The notes beneath the pieces were generated by a model. The model made no database searches. It saw only the letters and a program-made list of their open reading frames with translations, and was not told where the DNA came from. A stretch of DNA of 64,000 nt from Paenibacillus lacisoli (GTDB lineage: Bacteria; Bacillota; Bacilli; Paenibacillales; Paenibacillaceae), in NCBI RefSeq assembly GCF_030580655.1, contig NZ_JAUQTB010000002.1:434001-498000 (forward strand), read 5' to 3'. Shown one piece after another: positions 17,068 through 25,682 of the stretch. Positions within the stretch are counted from its first letter, which is position 1; every line of letters begins with the position of its first letter. The position numbers and the translations under genes were made by a program.

Positions 17068-17523
17068 CTATAGACGAAGGAGGGCTTTCATCTTCTGTTC
17101 CACCTCACTGCCGAGATGCTCTTCCGACGTTGTCAGCATCATCTCCTTGTCCTGGCTATCCACCCAAAGCCTGAGCTGCTTGCTGTCCGGAATACGTTCA
17201 TAATGGATAATATCCTCTTTGGGAATCCATCTCATCCCGAGCTGCAGTCCTTCACTGCCCATACCGAAGCGGTTCAGGCGGAAAAATGAATAAAACAACG
17301 ATCCCCAAACAGCTGCATAACAGTACCATTCATGGATGGAAACCAGCATAAATAAAGCAGAACCCAGCATAAGCATTAGTCCCTGCCAGCCGCCAGACGT
17401 ATGGACTCCGTTAAACAGAGGTTTTCCCATCCTGCGGCGGGCCTGATAAAGGGCATGTTCACATCGGAATAAAATGAAAATAACAAATAAAACAATAACA
17501 AACCGTACAATAACAACCGACAA
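17068..17523 (-). CDS. Hypothetical membrane protein
   Basis: An unrecognised protein of about 151 residues. The N-terminus is a transmembrane helix (VVIVRFVIVLFVIFILF), followed by a charged stretch, a second hydrophobic pair (~residues 50-80, LMLMLGSALFMLV and YAAVWGSLFYSFF), and a soluble C-terminal domain with MGSEGLQLGMRWIPKEDIIHYE, reminiscent of the PH-like tail seen in small Bacillales membrane proteins of the DUF5673 kind. A consensus AGGAGG (17533-17538) is 9 nt before a TTG at 17523, which I take as the start; an ATG at 17547 lies upstream of that site and is unlikely. Divergent from the MFS gene. Confidence 0.65.
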   Translation of the reverse strand: MSVVIVRFVIVLFVIFILFRCEHALYQARRRMGKPLFNGVHTSGGWQGLMLMLGSALFMLVSIHEWYCYAAVWGSLFYSFFRLNRFGMGSEGLQLGMRWIPKEDIIHYERIPDSKQLRLWVDSQDKEMMLTTSEEHLGSEVEQKMKALLRL

Positions 17524-17612
17524 GCAAGCCATCCTCCTATTTAGCATGATTGTGGTACTTTTACCCTCTATTGGAACCTGTTAGAATAGTGAAGGCTGAT
17601 AGGGGGAAGCAT

Positions 17613-18899
17613 ATGTTTTTTATGAAGCAAATTATAACAGATTTTACCACATGGTCCCGTAATATCCGATTATTTTTTATCGCAAATATGCTCTACCAGA
17701 TTGGTACAGGCATGTTCTCTGTTCTCTACAATTTATACATACAAGGGCTTGGGTATACGGATGCCGTCAACGGCCAGGTCGTCAGTATTCAGTCTCTGGC
17801 TACAGCGCTGATGTTCATTCCGATCGGGCTGCTGAGCGACCGTTCCAGCCGCAAGAAGATGCTCATCCTCGGTGCCTTGTTCAGCGGCGCTGCGCTGATC
17901 AGCCGCTCTTTGCTTGAAGCCAAGTTCGGGCTGCTGTCGCTCGCCGTGTTTACCGGCCTCTTCGCCTCGTTCTTCCAGGTCATTGCAGTTCCCTTCCTCG
18001 CCGAGAGTGTCAGCAAGACCGATCGGCTGCGAATGTTCAGTTATCATGCAGCGGTCAGCCTTGCTGCTCAGGTTATAGGCAGTATGGGCGGCGGATCCCT
18101 GGCCGATCTGCTGCAGCATGCGGGAATGGCTCATCTGCTCAGCTTGCGTACCGTTCTGATCATTGGAGGCGCCGCTACACTGGCCTCTTTTATCCCGCTT
18201 CTGTTCGTCTCGGAACCGCCCAAAAAGACGGAGACTGCACCCTTGGAACCGGAAATTCTCGACCCGACGAAAGCAGCTCATCCGGGGAAGCTGGAAGCAC
18301 GCGCAGATTTCAAAGTGATTGCACAATTTACGGTCGCCCAGCTGCTGGTCGGTTTGGGTTCCGGGCTGGTCATCCCTTACTTGAACTTGTACTTCACCAA
18401 CAGGTTCAGTGTATCCCTGACTTCGGTGGGGCTGTTAATTTCCCTGGGACAAATCATGACGATCGTCTCCATGCTGATCGGTCCATCGCTTGCTGCCCGT
18501 TATGGCCAAGTGAAAGCAGTGCTGATCTTTCAAATGCTCTCACTTCCGTTTCTGTTGGTTACAGGCTTTACGCATCTGATCGTCATAGCCTCCATCGGTT
18601 TTCTCTTCCGACAGGCCCTGATGAATGCGGCCAACCCGATCCAATCCGCAATCATGATTGACCGTGTGCCTGACCGGCGGCGCGGGATTGCCAATTCCAT
18701 GACGCAGACCGCGTTCATGCTCGGCTGGGCAACGATGGGACCGGTTCAGGCTCATCTCGTTACAACTTACGGCAGCTACTGGGGGTATGCGATTACCTTT
18801 TCAGTAACAGGACTGCTGTATGTCGCTTCATCCATACTCTATTATTGGATGTTTCGGGAGCCCCGCAGTTCAAGTACGATCTCGGGGAGTTCCGTGTAA
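17613..18899 (+). CDS. MFS transporter (12-span)
   Basis: A 428-residue major facilitator with about 12 membrane spans. Visible are the motif-A loop GLLSDRSSRKKML after TM2, a central cytoplasmic loop (PPKKTETAPLEPEILDPTKAAHPGK, split by charge), and the second-half motif FRQALMNAANPIQSAIMIDRVPDRRRGIANSM, common in Bacillales drug or metabolite exporters. The ATG at 17613 has AGGGGGA 5 nt upstream; an open frame extends to 17550 without a ribosome site. Monocistronic, followed by the SLH protein gene with its own promoter space. Substrate unknown. Confidence 0.88.
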   Translation: MFFMKQIITDFTTWSRNIRLFFIANMLYQIGTGMFSVLYNLYIQGLGYTDAVNGQVVSIQSLATALMFIPIGLLSDRSSRKKMLILGALFSGAALISRSLLEAKFGLLSLAVFTGLFASFFQVIAVPFLAESVSKTDRLRMFSYHAAVSLAAQVIGSMGGGSLADLLQHAGMAHLLSLRTVLIIGGAATLASFIPLLFVSEPPKKTETAPLEPEILDPTKAAHPGKLEARADFKVIAQFTVAQLLVGLGSGLVIPYLNLYFTNRFSVSLTSVGLLISLGQIMTIVSMLIGPSLAARYGQVKAVLIFQMLSLPFLLVTGFTHLIVIASIGFLFRQALMNAANPIQSAIMIDRVPDRRRGIANSMTQTAFMLGWATMGPVQAHLVTTYGSYWGYAITFSVTGLLYVASSILYYWMFREPRSSSTISGSSV

Positions 18900-18985
18900 T
18901 CTCACAAGACCTATGCAACCTTTTCCTCTTCCCCCCCGTCCGTAGCAGTGAAGGCCATGCCTTACAATGGATTGGGGGTTTTCTT

Positions 18986-19651
18986 ATGACTAACCGATTG
19001 ATTAGAAGCGGACTATCATTCGTCGCTGCTTCACTGCTTGCCCTGCCGCTGGCGGGCCTGTCCTCCGCTGACGCTGCTTCGTTCCGTGATATTTCTGACA
19101 GCTCTGCCAAAACCCAAATTGAAGCTCTGTACCAGAAGGGTTTGATTAAAGGGGTTACTTCCAGCGAGTTTCAACCGAACCAGCAGCTCACTGCGGCTCA
19201 AGGGATCTCGCTGATTGTGCAATCGTTCAACCTGAACCTGGATGCCGTAAGGTTCATTAAGGCGCCCAAAGCAAGCGACTATTTCGCCAAAGTGAAGGAC
19301 TCGGATTGGTCTGCCCAGGCTTTTGTAATTGCTCAAATTTTTGATTTTGACGTACCGTCTGACATTGATCCCGGAGCCGCTCTTACGAAAGAGCAGTTCA
19401 CCTACTATCTGGTTAAAGGGATGGAGCGTTCTTCAGGTCTTCCCTTAATCAATATCAAACCTGTCGAGCTTAAAGATGACGCCAAAATAACCGCTGTCTA
19501 CCAAGGGGCAATCCAGCGTTCCTTCCATTACGGTATTCAATCACCAGGCGCTGACAACAGCTTCCATCCGCAGGACCCGGTGACTCGTGCCGAGGCTGCC
19601 GTAATGGTCTATAATGCGCTCGAGTATCTTAAGAGTCATCCGGCACCTTAA
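18986..19651 (+). CDS. Secreted S-layer-homology (SLH) domain protein
   Basis: A 221-residue exported protein. The signal peptide (MTNRLIRSGLSFVAASLLAL... ending ADA-ASF) leads directly into an SLH repeat, FRDISDSSAKTQIEALYQKGLIKGVTSSEF, with F-x-D-I, G-L-I-K-G and F-x-P motifs. A second, degenerate repeat follows (~residues 95-140), and the C-terminus has a good SLH end (FHYGIQ...FHPQDPVTRAEAAVMVYNALEYL). With only SLH material it is probably anchored to pyruvylated cell-wall polysaccharide. The ATG at 18986 is preceded by GGGGG 7 nt upstream; an overlapping open frame back to 18845 is inside the MFS gene and was not used. Confidence 0.88.
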   Translation: MTNRLIRSGLSFVAASLLALPLAGLSSADAASFRDISDSSAKTQIEALYQKGLIKGVTSSEFQPNQQLTAAQGISLIVQSFNLNLDAVRFIKAPKASDYFAKVKDSDWSAQAFVIAQIFDFDVPSDIDPGAALTKEQFTYYLVKGMERSSGLPLINIKPVELKDDAKITAVYQGAIQRSFHYGIQSPGADNSFHPQDPVTRAEAAVMVYNALEYLKSHPAP

Positions 19652-19700
19652 GTGAAGTTCCGTACCACGCATTCAGCTCTTCTGACAAGCGTGGAACATC

Positions 19701-19755
19701 AAACAAGGCATTCCCGGGCGCCTGTTCAGCGCGGGAATGCCTTGTTTGTTATATT
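19701..19755. terminator. Bidirectional terminator
   Basis: A perfect 16-bp stem: AAACAAGGCATTCCCG (19701-19716) with CGGGAATGCCTTGTTT (19732-19747), then TTATATTTT on the plus side. It separates the convergent SLH and histidine-kinase genes. Confidence 0.92.
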
Positions 19756-19782
19756 TTAGGTTAAGATACATAACGAATCCCG

Positions 19783-22344
19783 CTAGGCGTGACGGCGATC
19801 CAGCCTGCTCATCAGCTGATTCAATTCATGACGGTCAATCGGCTTGCTGATATAATCGTCCATACCTGCCGCTTTACACATCTCCCGGTCCCCGATTAAC
19901 GCATTGGCAGTCACTCCAATAATATAGGGCTGACGCCGAAGCTGCTTTTGCCGAATCAAACGTGTCGCTTCCAACCCATCCATAACGGGCATTCGCACAT
20001 CCATGAAGATGACATCATACCCTTCCTGCTCTACCGCCTGCAGCGCCTGTTTGCCATCATCAACAACCCCCGCATCCCAACCTAATCGTTCCAGCATTTT
20101 CTTTAATACAAGCTGGTTCACCTGATGATCTTCTACGATCAATATACGCAGATCCTGATTTTCAGGCTCCTGCTCCATCCCGGATTCCACTGGTATTGCA
20201 TTGTTGTTCATCCCTAATTCGCCAAGACATACCGTAAATACAAATGTACTGCCTGATGCGCTTCCCGTTTCCAGCCAGATCTCCCCGTCCATCAGTTCGA
20301 CGAGCTTTTTGGTTATAGCCAGCCCTAGACCCGTCCCTTCCGTGCTGCGGGTCATAAAATGGTCGATGCGCTCAAAAGGCTCGAACAGCTGGCTGCGCTG
20401 CTCTTCCGGAATCCCAATGCCGGTATCTCGTATTGTGTATCTCAGCTTGTACCGGCCGTCTTCTTTCCCTACATTCTCTACCTGAATCCGGATACCGCCT
20501 TCAAAAGTGAACTTAACCGCATTCCCGATTAAATTCATAAGAATCTGTCTCATCCGCAGCGCATCCCCAACCAGCAGATCCGGAATGTCCGGTGCTACGG
20601 AGGCCGTCACTTCCAGTCCCTTCTCTTTGGCCATGACAAGCAGCAGATCCAGCGTCTCTCCCAGATTCTCCCGCACTGGAAACGGCTGCGGGTTCAGTTT
20701 GGTCCTGCCGGATTCAATCCGGGAGAAATCCAGTATATCGTTAATAATCTCCAGCAGGGAGCTTCCGCTCTTACGGATAACCTCCACATATCCGGACTGT
20801 TCGGGCGTCAGATCGGTAGTTTCCAGGAGCTGAGTCATACCGATAACCCCATTCATCGGGGTGCGGATCTCATGGCTCATCATCGCCAGAAACTCACTCT
20901 TAGCTCTGTTCGTATTCTCGGCCGCTTCCTTCTCAATGAGCAGCCGTTTCTGTTCGGTCATGTCTTTTGCAATGATATAGTAGCCGACGGTCTCCTGGTT
21001 AATAATGATCGGCGCAATCGAGGCTATGACCTCGACCAGATGACCGTCCAAATGCTGAATCCGGTCCAGTGTCCGCTCAGCGACTCCGTCCTTAACCGCC
21101 TGCCCCAGAATCTGCTTGAAATTACGGACATTCACCAGCCGGGCAAAATCCATACCGACCATATCCTCCGTCGATCTGCCCGTCAGCTGCTGAGCAACCT
21201 TATTCGTATTGATGATCTTGCCGTCCAGATCGAGGGAGAACACAGCGTCATGATTATATTTTTTGAGTGAGGTGTACCGCTGTATGGTTTCTTCCAGCTT
21301 CAGACTGGCCATCCGGCGCTCAGTGATATCATGCAGAATCATTGCCCAGCCTGTAATCTGCTGGCAGCGATTCAGCGTCGGAAAACTCGTCACTCTAATG
21401 TAAATACTCGATCCATCCCGACGTTGGGCCTGCGTCTCGTAACCTTCCCGCCGTTCGCTGAGCCATGCCACATTTTCTTTGCCCCCGCATTCGTGCTTTC
21501 CAGGAAGTATTCTTCTCTGCATATCATCCACACCGCAGCCCAGCACTTCCTCCATGCTCCAGCCGAACAACTTCTCAAAAGCATGATTAACCTGGATGAG
21601 TCGAAACTGTTCGTCAAAGATCAGTACAGGGTCCAGATGATGGGTTAGAAAAGACTCAAGCTGATCCTGCGTTGCCTGCAGCTGATTCAGGGTTTCTTCC
21701 TTGGCCGCTGCCTCTTCCTGAATCTGATTCTGCAGTTCCTGCTGTACCGACAGCGAAGGAAACTCCACAGGCCGATGCTTACTCGTATACAAGCAGGATC
21801 TGACCAATTCATGATCTGTCATAAAATAATCATGATTGCGGAACAGGCGGTTCTGTAGTGAAGCTGTAATCGTGCTGCCGTCATAAGCGCAGACCGAAAC
21901 CAATCCCTGCAAATGCACTTCAAGGTCGGCCAGACCCTCCATCTCCAGGATTTTGCAAGTAATTTCGTTCTGTTCCCGCCACACAACATTGCACCAGGTA
22001 CGCACCGACAGCCCTTTATCCTGCAGGAGCGAGACCTGTTCCTTAAAATGACCAAGGATCCTATCGAATTTAAAATCACCATGAGCGCTGTAATAAGCAT
22101 AATGATCGACATAATGAATACCGGACAGCTGGTCCTCCGTGAGCATGCCCCGCAGCAGAGCCAGAATTCCGGCATAATGCTCTTCACTATCTACGAGCAA
22201 CACCTGCTGTCCTTGACGGATCCCTTGCGCTGCATACGATACAGCATTGGCAATGTAGTGATCCTGGGTGTCGTAGATATATAATATATGGCCGCCATTG
22301 GATATTTTCATCAGATCATTCAGATCGATCGTTTTCGCTTCCAT
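19783..22344 (-). CDS. Hybrid sensor histidine kinase with MEDS, two PAS and a receiver domain
   Basis: An 853-residue cytosolic sensor with no membrane span. Order: MEDS domain (~residues 10-185; GGHILYIYDTQDHYIANAVSY, RTWCNVVWREQN), coiled coil (~200-230), PAS (~235-345), PAS (~355-470), HisKA with phospho-His near residue 491 (SHEIRTPMNG), HATPase_c (NLIGNAVKFT, DTGIGIP, STEGTGLGLAI), and a C-terminal receiver with phosphoacceptor Asp near 782 (IFMDVRMPVMDG). MEDS domains are proposed to sense hydrocarbon derivatives or redox state (family knowledge). The ATG at 22344 has GAGGTG 7 nt upstream; an in-frame GTG at 22353 overlaps that site. There is no separate response regulator beside it, so the phosphorelay partner is elsewhere. 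Confidence 0.92.
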   Translation of the reverse strand: MEAKTIDLNDLMKISNGGHILYIYDTQDHYIANAVSYAAQGIRQGQQVLLVDSEEHYAGILALLRGMLTEDQLSGIHYVDHYAYYSAHGDFKFDRILGHFKEQVSLLQDKGLSVRTWCNVVWREQNEITCKILEMEGLADLEVHLQGLVSVCAYDGSTITASLQNRLFRNHDYFMTDHELVRSCLYTSKHRPVEFPSLSVQQELQNQIQEEAAAKEETLNQLQATQDQLESFLTHHLDPVLIFDEQFRLIQVNHAFEKLFGWSMEEVLGCGVDDMQRRILPGKHECGGKENVAWLSERREGYETQAQRRDGSSIYIRVTSFPTLNRCQQITGWAMILHDITERRMASLKLEETIQRYTSLKKYNHDAVFSLDLDGKIINTNKVAQQLTGRSTEDMVGMDFARLVNVRNFKQILGQAVKDGVAERTLDRIQHLDGHLVEVIASIAPIIINQETVGYYIIAKDMTEQKRLLIEKEAAENTNRAKSEFLAMMSHEIRTPMNGVIGMTQLLETTDLTPEQSGYVEVIRKSGSSLLEIINDILDFSRIESGRTKLNPQPFPVRENLGETLDLLLVMAKEKGLEVTASVAPDIPDLLVGDALRMRQILMNLIGNAVKFTFEGGIRIQVENVGKEDGRYKLRYTIRDTGIGIPEEQRSQLFEPFERIDHFMTRSTEGTGLGLAITKKLVELMDGEIWLETGSASGSTFVFTVCLGELGMNNNAIPVESGMEQEPENQDLRILIVEDHQVNQLVLKKMLERLGWDAGVVDDGKQALQAVEQEGYDVIFMDVRMPVMDGLEATRLIRQKQLRRQPYIIGVTANALIGDREMCKAAGMDDYISKPIDRHELNQLMSRLDRRHA

Positions 22345-22539
22345 CCCTCGCACCTCATGACAAATTATACATTTTCTCTATTATACCTAAATTTCTTTCA
22401 ACAAACATTCAGTTTATTTTCAAGTTGGCTTAAGGTAGAGCCTGCATAATGAACGGATAGAACAGACCAATCCACAACCAGCCGCAACGAAAATGAATTC
22501 AAATATGAGTAGGTTTGAAAAGTCACGGAGGAGATTTTA

Positions 22540-22932
22540 ATGTCGAATAATAACAAGTGGACGAAATGGATAGTTGGCTTGTCAAGCGTAGCAGTTTTCT
22601 CAGGAATTGTAGGTTGGGCGTCCAAAGATCAGGAGGCTCAGAACACAACAGCCCTGAACGAAACTACAAACGGCAGCGAAACGGCGGACAGCAATAACGG
22701 AAGTAACGGCGGCAGCGGCCGCAATGGTCACGGCCGGCTGCACAGCGATTTTGACGATTCTGTCGGCAGCAGCGGTGAAGACACAGGCAGCTCCCGCGAC
22801 CCGTTCAGTTCCGGGTCTTCCTCCCCGGACAGCAGCTTCGGAGGCAGTTCGAACGGAAGCTCGGATAGCGGATCAGATTTAGGACAAGGCGATCCATTCT
22901 CGTCAGGCTCCATGCGGACCCACGGCTCTTAA
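22540..22932 (+). CDS. Ser/Gly/Asp-rich membrane-anchored protein
   Basis: A 130-residue protein with an N-terminal membrane helix (WIVGLSSVAVFSGIVGWAS) and a long extracellular low-complexity tail dominated by Ser, Gly, Asp and Asn, including two DPFSSGS units. It has no lipobox and no recognisable fold. GGAGGAG lies 7 nt before the ATG. It is 20 bp upstream of an ApbE flavin transferase gene and clearly co-transcribed. ApbE substrates normally carry a D-x-x-[ST]-[GS]-A-[ST] motif, which I do not see here, so whether the tail is flavinylated or is simply a surface spacer is unknown. Confidence 0.72.
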   Translation: MSNNNKWTKWIVGLSSVAVFSGIVGWASKDQEAQNTTALNETTNGSETADSNNGSNGGSGRNGHGRLHSDFDDSVGSSGEDTGSSRDPFSSGSSSPDSSFGGSSNGSSDSGSDLGQGDPFSSGSMRTHGS

Positions 22933-22952
22933 CCTTAAGGAGGAAGAAAATC

Positions 22953-23897
22953 ATGCATACATTTGAGGCTATGAATACAACGGTGGTTACCTTGGGCCTG
23001 TCACCGCTTCACCAAAACAAAGCGGAAAAATGGTTTGCTTTTGCGGAGCAGACGTTCAGCCGTTTCCGCCCCAATAGTGAATTATCCTGGCTGAACCGGA
23101 TGGCTGGACGCAGCTTCCTCGCCTCCCCATTGATGTATGAACTCTTGAGCGAAGCGGACCGCTGTTATCACAAGACAGGCGGACTTTTTAACCCTTATAT
23201 GGGCAAAATCATTGCACAAATCGGCTATCGTGAAAGCTTTGATAGGCTCCCTTCCCCCAATGCGGTCCGGGCACAGGTGACCGCCCCTAAACTGCCCAAA
23301 AATCCAGCATGTTTTCAACCTGACAACAGCAGCATTACGCTGCATCAGGACGCAGAAGTCGATCTGGGCGGCATTGCCAAAGGCTGGAGTGCTCACCGTC
23401 TGGCCGAGATGCTGCAGCGGGAAGGCGTCAGCCGCGGAGCGGTTAATGCAGGCGGGGATATTGCCGTATGGGGAAAAGAGAATGAACACCTGCAAGTGGA
23501 GGTTGATGATCCTTTTCATCCCGGCCAAACACGGTTGACGCTGCGGATCAATGGCTCAGCCGGCGTTGCCACCAGCAGTGTGATGAAGCGGCGCTGGACG
23601 AATCAGCATGGACAGGAATACAACCATATCATCAACCCTTGGTCTGGTACATCCTCTCGATCCGACCTGGCACAAGTCACAGTAACGGCCCCGGATCTGG
23701 TACAAGCTGAGGTGTATGCCAAGTCCGTGCTCATGCTCGGTGCCAAAGCTGGCCTGGATTGGCTGTCTGACGTTCAGCCGGGCTTCGGCGTCGCAGGAAT
23801 TACAACCGAGGGCAGGCTTGTCACAAACGGTGTGTTGCAGACAATCTCCGTATTATCGGACCAGAATGGAGGAGTAGACCATGAATGCGCTTCTTGA
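22953..23897 (+). CDS. FAD:protein FMN transferase (ApbE family)
   Basis: It moves FMN from FAD onto Ser/Thr of target proteins at the outer membrane face. 314 residues. Visible family motifs: AEQTFSRFRPNSELSWLN, TGGLFNPYMG, the VDLGGIAKGWSAHRLAEML helix, GAVNAGGDIAVWGK, and the C-terminal VATSSVMKRRW...YNHIINPWSGT region with Asp/Thr metal ligands in TVTAPDLVQAEVYAKSVLMLGA. No signal peptide or lipobox is obvious, unlike many bacterial ApbE proteins. AAGGAGG precedes the ATG, and the stop overlaps the next gene by 17 bp. Context points to a flavin/haem electron-transfer unit. Confidence 0.93.
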   Translation: MHTFEAMNTTVVTLGLSPLHQNKAEKWFAFAEQTFSRFRPNSELSWLNRMAGRSFLASPLMYELLSEADRCYHKTGGLFNPYMGKIIAQIGYRESFDRLPSPNAVRAQVTAPKLPKNPACFQPDNSSITLHQDAEVDLGGIAKGWSAHRLAEMLQREGVSRGAVNAGGDIAVWGKENEHLQVEVDDPFHPGQTRLTLRINGSAGVATSSVMKRRWTNQHGQEYNHIINPWSGTSSRSDLAQVTVTAPDLVQAEVYAKSVLMLGAKAGLDWLSDVQPGFGVAGITTEGRLVTNGVLQTISVLSDQNGGVDHECAS

Positions 23898-24456
23898 CAC
23901 ATTAACGGTGTGGGCTACCACCCGGGCGGCAGGGATGACCTCTTACCTGCTCCTCTTTTTCTCCACGGCGGCAGGAATTATGATGAGTCTGAAGATGCTG
24001 AACGGACGTGCCAAAAGCATCCTGCTGACCGTACATCAATCATCAGGGTGGTTCGGCTTGTTGTTCGGGATGGTTCACGGAACGGTGCTGCTCTTCGATC
24101 AATATGTCGGCTACCCTGCGGCCGAGCTGCTGATTCCGTTCGCCTCACACTCTCATCGCTGGCTAAACGGCATCGGAACGTTAAGCCTGTATGCCATGCT
24201 GATCCTGGTCGCGTCCTCTGACCTGATGAAGAAGCTCGGCCGCAAAGTATGGCGTACGATTCATTTCTTTGCATTTCCTGCTTATTTTATGGCCCTTGTA
24301 CACGGCTTCATGCTGGGGAGCGACAGCCATTATTCCTGGGCAAGACTGATGTATTTCAGCACTGGATGTCTGATCGTGCTCTTCACCGCCTTCCGTATTG
24401 CGGCTGTGAAATTCGAACATTCTGCCGCTTCAGGCAAAGCGAAAAATTTAAGTTAA
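23881..24456 (+). CDS. Ferric-reductase-like haem b membrane protein
   Basis: A 191-residue integral membrane protein with about six hydrophobic segments. Histidines suited to haem ligation lie in the membrane helices: VHQSSGWFGLLFGMVHGTVL, FASHSHRWLNGIGTLSLYAM and IHFFAFPAYFMALVHGFMLGS, the spacing seen in ferric reductase-like transmembrane (FRD/YedZ-type) proteins. It overlaps apbE by 17 bp, implying coupled translation. The trio (Ser-rich protein, ApbE, cytochrome) looks like an extracytoplasmic flavin-haem electron-transfer module; the electron donor and acceptor are not encoded here. Confidence 0.85.
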   Translation: MNALLDTLTVWATTRAAGMTSYLLLFFSTAAGIMMSLKMLNGRAKSILLTVHQSSGWFGLLFGMVHGTVLLFDQYVGYPAAELLIPFASHSHRWLNGIGTLSLYAMLILVASSDLMKKLGRKVWRTIHFFAFPAYFMALVHGFMLGSDSHYSWARLMYFSTGCLIVLFTAFRIAAVKFEHSAASGKAKNLS

Positions 24457-24488
24457 TGAGATATAGTGAAATCATTCTAGATATCGAT

Positions 24489-24530
24489 AAAAAGGGCGCC
24501 CGCCATAAACATGGCTGCGGCACCCTTTTG
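24489..24530. terminator. Bidirectional terminator
   Basis: AAAAGGG (24490-24496) pairs with CCCTTTT (24523-24529); the inner GCCAT/ATGGC arms lengthen the hairpin. It lies between the convergent cytochrome and oxidoreductase genes, with T-rich sequence on the plus side and A-derived T's on the minus side. Confidence 0.85.
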
Positions 24531-24557
24531 TTATTCTGGAAAAGTTGTACTAGTGAA

Positions 24558-25664
24558 TTATAAATCCAGTGTATACGGAGGGAGGCCAACCGGAAGTGCG
24601 GCGGGACGCCGGCAGTCAGACGTCATCCGGTATACTGAACCGCTGTCTGCCGAGTCATGAAACGCCCACATCGCTTCCAGAACATGGTAGGCCAGCTGCC
24701 CGTCGGCACGGTGCGGCCGTCCTCCAGCCAATGCATACGCCATGTCCGCAGGTCCGATTCCGCGCGTATTCTCACTGTAGCCTTCCAGCAGCGGCTGTTC
24801 GCGCCACTCCGTCTCCCCCGTGAGCCGGTAACGGACCGGTCCGCCGAATGTATTGGGATCCGGTACCTGTAAGGTTCCGAGCGTTCCATAGATTTCGATC
24901 GGCGGCAGAGAACTGCCTCCGAAGATATCGAAGCTGGTTGTCATCGTCGCAACCGCTCCTTCCCGGAACTGCAGCAGTCCGGTGACATGGGTAGGAATTT
25001 CAACCTTCACCTGCTGTCCGCGTTTCTTCTCACTGGTTATGGTTCGCTCCTCAAGAGCCATGGAAGTCATGCCGGAGATACTGGAGATCGGGCCCAGCAG
25101 CTGAACCAGTGCAGTCAGATAGTAGGGACCCATATCGAACATAGGTCCGCCGCCAGCCTGGTAATAGAATTCCGGATCCGGATGCCAATGTTCATGACCG
25201 CGTGCCATCATAAAAGCGGATGCAGCGGCTGGACGCCCAATGATGCCATCCTGGATCAGCTTGAGCGATGTCTGAATACCGGCACCGAAGAAGGTTTCGG
25301 GAGCACAACCGACCAGCAGTCCGCGCTCCTGTGCAGCCTGAAGCACCTGCTGTCCTTCATCTCTTGTAACAGCCAGCGGCTTCTCCACATATACATGCTT
25401 ACCTGCCTCCAGAATCTGCAGGCAGACCTCTGCATGTGCGGCCGGAATAGTAAGATTAATGACGAGCTGGATGTCCGGATCGGCCAGCAGCTCTTCGGCG
25501 GTACAGGCTCTGGGAATCTGATAGCGTTCTGCCTGTGATTGTGCTCTGGCAAGATCCATGTCGGCACAAGCCACAAGCTCCAGAATATCGAATTTCTGAC
25601 AGTTCTCCATGTAAATGCTGCTGATTTTCCCGCAGCCGATAATACCCACTTTAACCCGGTCCAT
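24558..25664 (-). CDS. Gfo/Idh/MocA family oxidoreductase
   Basis: An NAD(P)-dependent sugar or inositol dehydrogenase of 368 residues. The Rossmann N-terminus is VKVGIIGCGKISSIYMENC; VINLTIPAAHAEVCLQILEAGKHVYVEKPLAV contains the family EKP motif whose Lys supports catalysis; the C-terminal beta-sheet domain holds GGGPMFDMGPYYLTALVQLLG, with the Asp/Tyr (usually H) substrate site. GGGGAACTC sits close before the ATG, with only 18 bp from the ThuA gene upstream. It is the last gene of a LacI - Gfo - ThuA - Gfo cluster, so it likely oxidises or reduces an intermediate of the same pathway. Confidence 0.92.
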   Translation of the reverse strand: MDRVKVGIIGCGKISSIYMENCQKFDILELVACADMDLARAQSQAERYQIPRACTAEELLADPDIQLVINLTIPAAHAEVCLQILEAGKHVYVEKPLAVTRDEGQQVLQAAQERGLLVGCAPETFFGAGIQTSLKLIQDGIIGRPAAASAFMMARGHEHWHPDPEFYYQAGGGPMFDMGPYYLTALVQLLGPISSISGMTSMALEERTITSEKKRGQQVKVEIPTHVTGLLQFREGAVATMTTSFDIFGGSSLPPIEIYGTLGTLQVPDPNTFGGPVRYRLTGETEWREQPLLEGYSENTRGIGPADMAYALAGGRPHRADGQLAYHVLEAMWAFHDSADSGSVYRMTSDCRRPAALPVGLPPYTLDL

Positions 25665-25682
25665 GAGATGAGTTCCCCTTCC

